From the NCBI RefSeq assembly GCF_021531655.1, contig NZ_JADYUF010000016.1, positions 5,182 through 69,181 of the forward strand: a stretch of 64,000 nucleotides of DNA, given 5' to 3'. Source of the stretch: Leyella stercorea. Lineage in GTDB: Bacteria; Bacteroidota; Bacteroidia; Bacteroidales; Bacteroidaceae. Positions 13,801 to 18,349 of the stretch are shown in pieces. Every line of letters starts with the position of its first letter. The first letter of the stretch is position 1. Below the pieces are notes generated by a model. The model was not told where the DNA came from, did no database searches, and saw nothing but the letters and a program-made list of their open reading frames with translations. The translations under genes were made by a program, and so were the position numbers.

Positions 13801-14811
13801 AATCTCAACGTGACACTACAGCAGAGCAACAACCGCTCGCCGTGGTCGTCGCCGGCTGACGGCGGAGCCAAGTTCACACACAAGGAGAACATGGGATGGA
13901 ACCTCTTCGGTTCGCCCTACATCTGCTCGATGAACTACAAGGACATGGAATATCCGCGCATAGCCTACTGGCTCAACGCTTCGGGCGAGATGCAGACGCT
14001 CAATATGAATCTCACTATTGATGCAGAGCAGGCAGGACACATCCCTCCGTTCGACGCAGTGTTCACCCAGACCGCTACACTTGCAGAATCCGAGAAGTTC
14101 AGCGTGGCACAATCCACCGGCGTTTCGGGCAAAGCTTACGCCTCGACCACACGCATGGCAGTAGCGATAGCGCCCTACGCAGCCACACGTCAGGCTTCTG
14201 AAGCCAATGTGTCAGATGAGTTCGCCTTCCAGGCAGTGCCTCACGACGAGGCTCGCAGCGACTATGATATGGGAGCCGACGGCGTGAAGTGGATGTCGGG
14301 CACACAACCCCTCATCTACGCCGAACGCAACGGCGGACGCTACTCGTTGCTCAGCGCACTCGACGAAGAGGGCGAAGTGCAGATTGGAGTCAGCGTGCCC
14401 GAGGCGGGAATGTACGTGATGCAGGTGCCCGAAGGATGCGATGCCACCGACTATGAGGCAGTATTGCTGAAGGACGCAAGCACAGGCAAGGCTGTAGATC
14501 TGCTCGAAGGCAGCTACACCTTCAGCGCCACAGCCAAGGGCGAGCAGAACAACCGCTTCTCGATAGCGTTCCGCAAGACTGCCGATGCCGACGCTTCAAG
14601 AATCTATGTGAGCCGTGTGGCAGCCGACCGCATACGCATTGTGGGACTTCAGACTGACGACGACGTGCGTCTGTATCTGCCCAACGGAATGATAGCCAAC
14701 CAGACACGAGCCACTTCCGATGCCGTAACGATGACGGCAGGAACGCAAGGCGTAGTGATAGTGGAGGTTGTAAGACAGGGCAAGCAGGTGTGCGTGCGCA
14801 AACTGAAATAG
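1819..14811 (+). CDS. Giant secreted beta-helix protein, eight modules, T9SS-like tail
   Basis: A 4330-residue protein with a signal peptide ending at about residue 24 (LALNAQ). Eight similar modules follow, starting near residues 24, 482, 994, 1384, 2072, 2528, 3113 and 3523. Each opens with a strand such as YVK or YVDPNG, then an acidic Gly-rich loop and a GxSWxxA-type helix (DGSSWDKAISL, DGLTWATAY, GRDWANQSSD). Each continues into right-handed beta-helix rungs rich in GGG-Y/V and NNT/NNI ladders. Most close with a DIGAYE-like motif (IDIGAYAY 466, VDIGAYESD 2051, IDIGLYEYQ 3096, VDVGAYEHD 3510), the ending known from choice-of-anchor Q-type surface proteins. Residues from about 3846 form a non-helical C-terminal region. 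The last 75 (from RIYVSRV, about 4258) look like a type IX secretion sorting domain. It follows the fimbrial genes by 15 bases. A surface adhesin or fimbria-associated role is inferred. No catalytic motif was recognised. Confidence 0.85.
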   Translation: MLRFIQNVMAAAALMAMPLALNAQTNYYVKAPHDLTTATPEGTADGSSWDKAISLQQALAKVKAGDCIFAKGYTAGEATGEDFYYTVPDPKGFVLPSGVRMYGGFAGNETEISPDNLDTQANDPRGCVGSDLSHMKYRSVLTADIDCNDTVSDTWLLFPQNSTRKDNARHVVTMSLAPTAVNPNAGNDPTVLNGFYIVGGNASDSDDSYGGGVYITDAGTADNNTGERGYDVSRCFFTNNYAERGGAIYVAANVKPNANRRAYIRYNTLFNNVAGTRGADDNLGGGLWAEGRADIVNNLVYCNINGGMRVSEATTVVNNTISRNNSAGIDHVSPDKNNKLTVYNTIVWGNHRLNKYSPAPHFSHGAYYTHRGEANPGDDTNVVLEESNNAADGATPNFKDPVTSARYDRSYIWTTTDYPKWSYAIDYGSALIAKGDPTQYKSATWGDRALSADNRFGTADNNTTTIDIGAYAYTKVPASRRRYVKTAANGGNDDNDGLTWATAYASPQKAIDALNDGTGQRGEVWVAAGTYAPSAHITEDTNSPVAFLMHSGINVFGGFRGTETSIDQRDGYYDGSDDDQPNRDSQYTWKFHEEYRTIFQGHSCTVPVWNSTKGEWVFSSGSYHVVWFAPIAANGVGTSDNKVAMFDKETVLDGVTIEGGRHTVESGSVSEGYLPNDGAGVLMGENAILRDCVVRYCYAAGRGAAVYNGGGRVEKCLIYNNVNASGDGGGVYIDGFGIVSRCIIANNKARNGGGVYMKKGKVADHAILALSVVANNENTANGAVYADQSGNLIHNTIVNNYTSTSTDESDDNASHTGGVYVNGYCYAVNNIIWNNVIKRPEGSLASSATQQAQIYASNATAANVRFYNNALSSPNSAVWNNVYQSGTISLGANAADCVFKLNDVGAEQYGSWDQIIDCIGLQSSWNTIDYYWPTKNGASLRSSGLPQYMFDAELLFRPAADIIGEIFNSYTIGAYYSDVVKFRPALLRRDGKDVVRLYVDPNGSKADGDGSSWSNNAPSLHEALVFFENFTLPVTKSFNTLNVETPDAYPGQNSITLNPDNTIFEICLREGDIQPEYSYDNNDARSVSHRIPRMDCPLRIVGGYPSASANAKPTDADRDIKNHRTEFDGRYTIGALSGHSYHTVRVQNGADVTFDGVAVTGGNATENSTIHTGAGVLLFNGARVQMDNCIIENNRAYTGPAVGATTLADNVKLVMRNCVINNNTVVESQEKAASDDPWLLSITPKDIEFNHVTIVNNIAWAPQDSVLNRNARTSYALGNQYPAGTVTTYCNNTLSNIASLGKDGAANFSNPSVNCGAAESGNVYYGGNADYRPLTSSEDMQVVINKAAANADDMSVDIYNDERDLGGAPDLGAVEALLPKSGSVIYVRSYNTVAPKDNTEVLDETDGKPDFSLLKNNPGVVYNGKSWDTAIHGNAMCDTLNMDKLDNSIYVLENGMMLAATYNNLNYSTYLGKTTTPVRTEPYYGPASGHYTRFLVPDWTRNYQNTDAGRKAWDKYYQGNTNQWDWASSTGNYNSINNDRKERYISGLQLAVEIAAKYNALHKNDAGFEPKVVWVGAGVYTDYKGFVIRNGVKVYGGFPKEGTPGEQERKPLLSQYVPARLADASRTKSDYETILQIRKESPVKGSTSDNLDISSFAEKIVNECAADATNGATGMCQRHYVLYQPDVCVTTWHVAGDGNNSAYNGNEYRCYETGKYYWKNYVGGNKPSVYKEYEDVKWDGFTVRHGYIINYMANRDGGAGVRVFHGVKLENLIITNNLTHGYRTRGGGLYMDGANSTISNSFVLNNLTTDYNAKTMSNWSDGYVGAGVYNRTGGFGDNDDYGGGAYMIVGTGYNMVVANNRVVSHLTPSGSGGGIFIENAKFYNNTVAYNSSRRNGAGIEQWASAGNATGVSSELSLYNCIVYGNKSTDFPDNPQVSSTSVGTFKPAHNCFLIGGTNSTAGVWNESGVSNADEKLYSSANGNIIYKGSEESSCNPFEAGDNARKTNDYRLSSSTKCMNGGTDNLNQNNEEHKVDLPLTDMDYSDRIKDCKVDIGAYESDTYSNIAYETRNDSIVFYVTQTGYGDNSGRNPENAACADKLQKVLNVAGECFATKKFGDRDLSAIKKFVVKVAGYNMNNSSEGFIYHPNTLADPSDPQSYTYLIPNGVTLMGGYYEGEQQTVSETAGTETIKKIKLVGYNWYDDNRNVWDGWRKLTDGTLANSRTVLSAVAKLPATSTVDRIVGHHAVTFGSWPTGDLQKWSQEAVSSSATIDGCFIVSGEAITNDGHKAFGGAAIVPKNAHVRNCVISHNKAVRGGGLYLMPGAIVSGTMIDENEARVGAGMYVDNGDTQSGTPDNRAYVMSTTIVRNTAENTGGGVFFEEGALMAANCVVWGNFAASDKNLSGISDRDFEDTKLYGSVDGTNAATGREYPFNDCFIETFKIKSNHPNISMTSENTRYFRSGDTYVPRPFSQLIHAGADNATMLNVWKKSFDVATYDMRSVEFAVSNLQNKLTVGAFAVHLAATDELFTRLFVSLDGGNEVSADIQQKYVGRSFYTPFNSLGNALEYIRKMRASRKATDDTHFEILLAKGTYVPVLARTTTSTKLDNDMRMCSFSIPVNTALYGGFTGKELYCTGKGLVYEDFPGKPTGTFVADGKMTDILAERNKKENTSTYFVDRNLNNIIEPWEFNSLTILTGDLLNDESERAYHVVYAYDDKTYAEADKAKKRQQLGIVLDGITIQHGATSSFLDFDDSSGKELLNEVGHGGGIYSNGVNVTLNRCRLIDNRGIHGGAAFIKDADFSVLGSLVAGNEAIADSRMRSEAGKGGALHFNYDDQNAYGSFYTANSLYVNNSAEPSLDGTGDGMGGAIYFNVGNDATNHEMHFMNSIAARNKATKGAGMYWNGKILEGKHFSCNSVVWGNKADKSQQMFLKNVSHVASDVFVNLNPKTDYTDVTREDGSVVRTLINDNIVLSTDNMAIDGPRFTKPTALAGVDGYDLKSQWNPAGISILTDAGDGVLKKDNSGNFNNETGSYYDFWKNVVSDTIRTYFAADYGISRYMLRRQSNMNSNSTVSDTHWTDYARYLGGLNEDGTLADKTIDIGLYEYQYKIDFRKLIGVYIGNTEQGDGDGRDWANQSSDLRSAIIAMANPDGAVSTGDGYKKRTVYVRGGEYFSPTLYAGNAFSLYASESDEWGESVTIKGACTGEGHGDKAQQDFSKQTVIVPSKLPILKAGSLLNVMTKHKPVTIEGLTFSNDYGRGLRAQVDDARGSLTIRNGGFRENVGSGMFVAQNKGKVLIYNTVFASDSCKSNIKNETGEAAKVGNNAALVTTGKTTVVNATFVENLGPAIASSPTTTEFGEASLKDTRVFNSVSWQNEDNKTDLTQLADGTTEIKAGSIYAPGGVFWSDITGIEGSELPRNNKAFAYHYADVKVRDGVVNGPANADAMNGPNFTNPAAKDYTLRPSLFLLDRGSNTHYQKEVLGYDEAKIKAAKPAIPDTEVELANKRRLVGDAVDVGAYEHDAQLRQILYVTPIASAENTGESWNKSMGDLQSAVDLAGLYSRRNEDDSYVFVDQKVSVDNLKLELDRVHVYGNMNGEKSASDETTDGANKVVSDLLGKRHGAFESGYSMSKIKNLTIDADAVVDGFDITASAQLRKGLLGGALVECNVTGTGEGVLYNSLVYDSNWEQTAKPSAISQLTVSDVRAVNVSSQGTIQNVSTDASHKFSFMPDLLGSYANRAPGWKCGKAVTGTVSVADTISHTCYVPSSLRYRCYQLNDDDNDNLDRWPKTSTQYAAANMCIDKVGHAYDVLGNKRLRNNLDNGCFETWNVLVDGETKTINSADYPHCPSVMYVRSGRELAIEDGVYPNPGTDYNANAYLAFLLLEHHAGLRSHNNWFGYMRLAVERDFENGQSQYVYMPFTVDHVTNSDCFKAYTYNAKERAEYDYKYKANDGAWNPADRLSYIGLALVPNAGARTKFTARFYSKQLDEHPKWQITGNNLNVTLQQSNNRSPWSSPADGGAKFTHKENMGWNLFGSPYICSMNYKDMEYPRIAYWLNASGEMQTLNMNLTIDAEQAGHIPPFDAVFTQTATLAESEKFSVAQSTGVSGKAYASTTRMAVAIAPYAATRQASEANVSDEFAFQAVPHDEARSDYDMGADGVKWMSGTQPLIYAERNGGRYSLLSALDEEGEVQIGVSVPEAGMYVMQVPEGCDATDYEAVLLKDASTGKAVDLLEGSYTFSATAKGEQNNRFSIAFRKTADADASRIYVSRVAADRIRIVGLQTDDDVRLYLPNGMIANQTRATSDAVTMTAGTQGVVIVEVVRQGKQVCVRKLK

Positions 14812-14837
14812 ATAGTTAGTAAGTATGATTAGTAAGG

Positions 14838-14881
14838 ACGACACGAGCAAGGGGGCAACCTCGGGTTCGTGTCGTTTTTTG
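14838..14881 (+). terminator. Intrinsic terminator after the giant gene
   Basis: Stem ACGACACGA pairs with TTCGTGTCGT across an 18-base loop, followed at once by a run of seven T. It lies 27 bases after the stop codon of the beta-helix protein and ends the fimbrial transcript. Confidence 0.85.
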
Positions 14882-14956
14882 TTTTGGAAGGATAGAAAAT
14901 CCAATTGATTTTTCCCTTTTCCCTTTTCCCTTTTCCCTTAAATTTCCGTCGCTTTT

Positions 14957-15060
14957 CAAAAGGAGTCCTTTTGGGTTGCAAAAGGGTTCGTTTTGGATTG
15001 CAAAAGGAGTCCTTTTGGAGAGTAAAAGGAGTCCTTTCAGAGTGCAAAAGGAGTCCTTTT
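14957..15060. repeat. 22-bp-period palindrome array, copy 1
   Basis: Five units begin at 14957, 14979, 15001, 15023 and 15045, exactly 22 bases apart. The 17-base core is CAAAAGGAGTCCTTTTG, a near-perfect palindrome about its central base, and 5-base spacers differ between units. The second unit is CAAAAGGGTTCGTTTTG; the fourth and fifth end imperfectly. Here the central base is G; in the other arrays it is mostly C, so this copy is in opposite orientation. Confidence 0.9.
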
Positions 15061-15130
15061 CGGCTCATCCGATATTTGGAGTGATGTAAACATGAGAATT
15101 TTGTCCAATGCTTATACAAGAAGTGGCTGA

Positions 15131-15316
15131 CGGGCTGAAAGCCCAATAAGCTCATAGGGCACCGCCCTGGGTGTACGGATTGATAAATGCAAAACGCCCT
15201 GTAGGGGCAAAAGCATTGATAATTAACGCTTTTGCCCTTACAGGGCGCATTGTTTTGGGTGGCTTTTTACCTCAGGGCGTTGCCCTGGGCTATGTGCTTC
15301 TGCCCCTTCGGGGCGT
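15131..15316. repeat. Nested-hairpin intergenic element, copy 1
   Basis: It is a chain of short hairpins. These are GGGCTGAAAGCCC at the left end, AGGGCACCGCCCT, a long arm ACGCCCTGTAGGGGCAAAAGC that pairs with GCTTTTGCCCTTACAGGGCG about 20 bases later, AGGGCGTTGCCCT, and GCCCCTTCGGGGC at the right end. The outer modules therefore pair symmetrically around the centre. Related copies lie at 32323-32521 and at the window end. Confidence 0.85.
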
Positions 15317-15518
15317 GCAGCTTAGATTTTTTGATACACGCTCCTCCTATAGTATGCTTTACAATATCCGCCGTATGAACCTTATACCTTACTTATACCA
15401 TTCCTTTCCACTTTTATCCTTTATTCTTCCTCGTTCAAAATCTTCCCAAATACAAACAAATGTTAATCTTGTTCATAAATCCGTTGTTTATGCGTTTATA
15501 TATCAGAAAGCCTAAAGA

Positions 15519-16016
15519 ATGAAAGACAAGGAGTTTGAACATATAGCACCAGTGCTGCGCCAACGCTCGGTAGACACAGCGCGCAGCCTCGGACTTGATG
15601 CCGACGATGCAGAGGATGTGGCGCAGGATGCGCTGCTGAGGCTGTGGTCGTTGCGCGGAGAGCTAAAGATGGAGCGTGTTGAGGCTCTTGTCGTCACCGT
15701 GGCGCGCAACTTGTCGATTGACATTCACCGACGACGGCGCACCGTTCCGATGGACAGCCGCCCCATAATCGACGAACTCCACACCCAGCCCGACACGCTT
15801 ATGGAGGTAGCCGACGATGAGCGGTGGCTCGAACAGAGAATGCAGGCACTGCCATCCACCGAGTATCAGGTGCTGCACCTGCGTCAGGTGGAACGCAAGA
15901 CCGACCAGCAGATAGCCGCAATACTCGGCATCGGCATCGCCTCGGTGCCCACGCTGCTCTCCCGGGCACGTCGCAAACTGATGCAGGCAATGCTTGCACG
16001 GCAGCGTAAAGAGTAA
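15519..16016 (+). CDS. ECF-type RNA polymerase sigma factor
   Basis: A 165-residue sigma-70 family protein of the extracytoplasmic-function size class. Region 2 is seen in DAEDVAQDALLRLWSLR (about residues 30-46), which contacts the -10 element and core polymerase, and in VTVARNLSIDIHRRRR. Region 4 is at the C-terminus, with STEYQVLHLRQVERKTDQQ followed by the helix-turn-helix IAAILGIGIASVPTLLSRAR. Between them is a short linker of about 45 residues. The next gene starts 30 bases downstream and encodes a single-span membrane protein, so the pair looks like a sigma factor with its membrane-held regulator. No TonB receptor follows directly, so its input signal is unknown. A 22-base duplication covers its stop codon (16000-16040). 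Confidence 0.92.
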   Translation: MKDKEFEHIAPVLRQRSVDTARSLGLDADDAEDVAQDALLRLWSLRGELKMERVEALVVTVARNLSIDIHRRRRTVPMDSRPIIDELHTQPDTLMEVADDERWLEQRMQALPSTEYQVLHLRQVERKTDQQIAAILGIGIASVPTLLSRARRKLMQAMLARQRKE

Positions 16017-16040
16017 TCCTTGGCAGCGTAAAGAGTAATC
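16000..16040 (+). repeat. Direct 19-base repeat across the sigma factor stop codon
   Basis: GGCAGCGTAAAGAGTAATC occurs at 16000-16018 and again at 16022-16040, separated by CTT. The first copy encodes the last residues and stop of the sigma factor (RQRKE, stop); the second is non-coding and sits just before the next start codon. It looks like a recent tandem duplication with a 22-base period. Confidence 0.9.
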
Positions 16041-16046
16041 AGTAAG

Positions 16047-16811
16047 ATGAATAACCCCAATAAAATGACAGCTATGCAAATACAGCAACTCATAGACAAA
16101 TACATGAACGGACAGACAACCGTTGACGAGGAGCAGCTCATAGCGCGCTACTTCCGCTCTGCTACCGACGTGCCCGACTCGCTGAAGCCCTACCGCGACA
16201 TGTTCGCCTACTTCGACGATGGCATGCCATTAGGCGCTTTGTCCGAGTTTGACGGTTCAGCCGGGCAGGCAGACACTCGTGTTGCGCCCGACAGCAGCAA
16301 GGTTGTCGCTCCGCGCAGACACAGCCTTCGCATGGCAGCATGGTGGAGTGGGGCAGCGGCAGTGGCAGCAGCCGTGGCTCTTTTGCTGATAATGCATCGC
16401 CCGTCGGCACCCGTCCAGCCCATAGCATCGGCTGTAGTAGTGAGCGACACGTGCAGCACGTCCACGGGTGTTGAGGCTGAACAGAACGTCGTGACCGACT
16501 CAGTAAAGCTCAAGCCACAGCCCCAACGTCGTCGCCCAAGCGTACGCCGCCGCTACTACTTGGCTCCGCCCAAGACCTATCTGGCGCACGCTGCCGCCGC
16601 CGACAGCATCACGCCCGCAGCCAACGCCAACGTGAACGGCTCTGCCACCGACTGCCTTGTAGCCATACACGAGTTGCCCGAGGCAGAGCGCCAGAGCATA
16701 GAGCGCGACATAATGGAGTCGCTCAGGCTTGTCGACGAGGTGCGCAACACGCTGCTTGCAGTAGACATGCTCAACCAAATCGACGACGAAGCCGACGACG
16801 AACTGTATTGA
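16047..16811 (+). CDS. Single-span membrane protein, probable anti-sigma partner
   Basis: A 254-residue protein immediately after the ECF sigma factor. The N-terminal 95 residues are soluble and begin with IQQLIDKYMNGQTTVDEEQLIARYF, a short helical segment of the kind seen in Bacteroidetes anti-sigma-like proteins before the membrane span. A hydrophobic helix of about 20 residues (SGAAAVAAAVALLLIM) lies near 95-115. The remainder is an extracytoplasmic, Arg/Pro- and Ala-rich stretch (PQRRRPSVRRRYY), then a C-terminal helical region rich in Asp/Glu. No FecR domain or zinc-binding anti-sigma motif is visible, so the role comes from position and topology only. An internal Met six codons in is an equally possible start. 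Confidence 0.6.
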   Translation: MNNPNKMTAMQIQQLIDKYMNGQTTVDEEQLIARYFRSATDVPDSLKPYRDMFAYFDDGMPLGALSEFDGSAGQADTRVAPDSSKVVAPRRHSLRMAAWWSGAAAVAAAVALLLIMHRPSAPVQPIASAVVVSDTCSTSTGVEAEQNVVTDSVKLKPQPQRRRPSVRRRYYLAPPKTYLAHAAAADSITPAANANVNGSATDCLVAIHELPEAERQSIERDIMESLRLVDEVRNTLLAVDMLNQIDDEADDELY

Positions 16812-16869
16812 CATCGGATGAATAATATACTCGCATCGAATAAATACACCTAATAAAACATTGACGATT

Positions 16870-17832
16870 ATGAAAAAGATATTCACAATGATTATCGCCC
16901 TTGCGCTCGTTCCGGCATTTGCGGCAGCGCAGACCACCATTGCACGCGTAGTGGAGCAGTTCAAGAAAGGCGCTGTTGAAGAAATTTCAACCTCCAAGGA
17001 AACCGACACCGACACCGACGGCAAGCAATGCGTTTATGAAAGAAATATATTTCTTGTGGCAAAGAACAGCGGCAAGTTCAAGCAGCTGATGGATGTCTTC
17101 AACGACGAGCAGACGAATGCCTACTCTGTGAACAAGCGTATGGCAGGCTATGACGGCTCTGCCAGTAAAATAGGTTACGGCAAGAATTCGGAAAAGACGA
17201 TAGTGTTTATGAAATATTCCGACCGCAACTACTTCGTGCTTTACTTTAAGGACCCTGCCGATTCGAAGCGTCGCACGTGCTATGCATTGGCATGGTATGA
17301 AAGCAAGAAGGACAAGAAGAAAAAGGAAATGTGGTGTGTAGACATCATACGTGTATACAGCCTGAACCCCGAATATGTGAGGTCGCTGCCCAAGACCATA
17401 ACCAAGACCACTACTACCGTCAATTCCGACGACACCAACACGTCCATTACGGTCAACTCCGACGGCACCATCATACGCTACGACCGCAACACGGGCAACA
17501 GCATAGTGTATCGTCCGCAGGACAACAAGAAGGCAAGCAGCATCGATGTGCCCATAAAGAACAGCGGCGACTTCATACAGCGGTTCAACGATCTGCGCAC
17601 CGAGTATATACAGGTAGTGCAGTTTGCGGGCAAGGAGCAGACCTTCTTTGCCTACCGTATAATGCCGCCCGTCAACAAGATGCTGCAGTTGTGTCGCGAG
17701 CATAGCAAACTTCTGAAAAGCAACGAGCGCAACTCGTGCATGGGAATACTCGATGACATGAAGCAAAGTGCACGTGACAAGGGCATACGCGAAATGCTCA
17801 ATCTCGCCCAGACGTATCTGGGCGGCAAGTAA
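16870..17832 (+). CDS. Secreted protein of unknown function
   Basis: A 320-residue exported protein. The start at 16870 is preferred over an upstream TTG because it gives a typical signal peptide, MKKIFTMIIALALVPAFAAAQ, cleaved near residue 21. The mature N-terminal half contains RVVEQFKKGAVEEIS and a lysine-rich segment (ESKKDKKKKEMWCVD); a Thr/Asn-rich linker (TKTTTTVNSDDTNTSITVN, about 180-200) separates it from a helical C-terminal half. I do not recognise the family. It is last in a three-gene set with the sigma factor and its putative regulator and is followed by a strong terminator. It may be a target or sensor of that system, which is inference from position. Confidence 0.6.
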   Translation: MKKIFTMIIALALVPAFAAAQTTIARVVEQFKKGAVEEISTSKETDTDTDGKQCVYERNIFLVAKNSGKFKQLMDVFNDEQTNAYSVNKRMAGYDGSASKIGYGKNSEKTIVFMKYSDRNYFVLYFKDPADSKRRTCYALAWYESKKDKKKKEMWCVDIIRVYSLNPEYVRSLPKTITKTTTTVNSDDTNTSITVNSDGTIIRYDRNTGNSIVYRPQDNKKASSIDVPIKNSGDFIQRFNDLRTEYIQVVQFAGKEQTFFAYRIMPPVNKMLQLCREHSKLLKSNERNSCMGILDDMKQSARDKGIREMLNLAQTYLGGK

Positions 17833-17869
17833 GATTTCTCTCTCTATTAATATGAAATAATATAATCCC

Positions 17870-17910
17870 AGCCCTCCGGTTGTCGTGACGACAGTCGGAG
17901 GGCTTTTTCT
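17870..17910 (+). terminator. Intrinsic terminator after the sigma-factor operon
   Basis: Stem AGCCCTCCG / CGGAGGGCT with an inner stem TGTCGT / ACGACA in the loop, followed by TTTTTCTTC. It lies 37 bases after the stop of the secreted protein. Confidence 0.88.
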
Positions 17911-17980
17911 TCTGTTCCACCCGAAATGTTTTGTGATGAAAACATAGGCTCAAGACAGGATAGAACAGGCAATGCAAACA

Positions 17981-18096
17981 GTAGGAGGCTATGGCGTCCT
18001 CGCCGTAGCCTGAGCAGTTTGCCGACGCATTTGCTATTGTTATGATTTGCACTTTCAGCTTGCTCAGGCTACGGCGGGGACGCCATAGCCTCCTAC
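17981..18096. repeat. 36-bp inverted repeat with 44-base loop
   Basis: The left arm (17981-18016) and right arm (18061-18096) are reverse complements at 35 of 36 positions. Each arm also contains its own small palindrome around GGCTATGGC / GCCATAGCC, so alternative folds are possible. A diverged single arm lies at 50594-50629, so this is a repeat family and not a local accident. Confidence 0.9.
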
Positions 18097-18349
18097 AGTT
18101 ACTTTCTTGTCTGTCTATTTGCGTCAATCCATCTTCCGTAACAAGACTTTTTCGCAGTCAAAAATATTGTAATTGTAATAAAACGTTAACCATATGAAAA
18201 TGTTGTAAAAAAAAAACAACTACTTGCCGAAATTATATTTATCTTTACAACTTCAAAACGGACGAAACCTAAAGGTAGCAATACGGCAACCTGAACTTAT
18301 ATATCGATTTATACATTTTAGAAACTAATTATAAACAATCTCTTACAAG

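Larger units (their letters stand above)
14812..15518. other. Repeat-rich gap between the giant gene and the sigma factor
   Basis: A 707-base stretch without a convincing gene. In order it holds a terminator (14838-14881), a 7-base-period pyrimidine tract TTTTCCC (about 14909-14940), the first 22-bp-period palindrome array (14957-15060), a large nested-hairpin repeat (15131-15316), and about 200 bases of AT-rich sequence leading to the sigma factor. An open frame of 114 codons at 15171-15515 runs through the hairpin repeat and is not credible as a gene. Confidence 0.7.
17833..18349. other. Gap upstream of susC with terminator and inverted repeat
   Basis: A 517-base non-coding stretch. It contains the terminator at 17870-17910, a large inverted repeat at 17981-18096, and an AT-rich region (18150-18349) that must hold the susC promoter. 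The best -7 candidate is TATCTTTA at 18240-18247, one mismatch from TAnnTTTG, without a well-spaced -33 TTTG. No gene is seen. Confidence 0.6.

Noticed and set aside
14957..15060. CRISPR array
   Set aside because: The unique spacers are only 5 bases, the repeated core is a palindrome of 17 bases, and no cas gene is present; the same holds for the other three arrays.
15131..15316. A riboswitch or known structured RNA
   Set aside because: The hairpins recur in other intergenic regions beside unrelated genes and pair symmetrically, so a repetitive element is the better explanation.
15171..15515. A 114-codon gene
   Set aside because: The frame runs through the nested-hairpin repeat and AT-rich leader, has no recognisable protein features and would be broken in other copies of the repeat.
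16577..16849. Minus-strand 90-codon frame near the putative anti-sigma gene
   Set aside because: It is Ser-rich antisense sequence to a coding region with a good membrane span, and has no features of its own.
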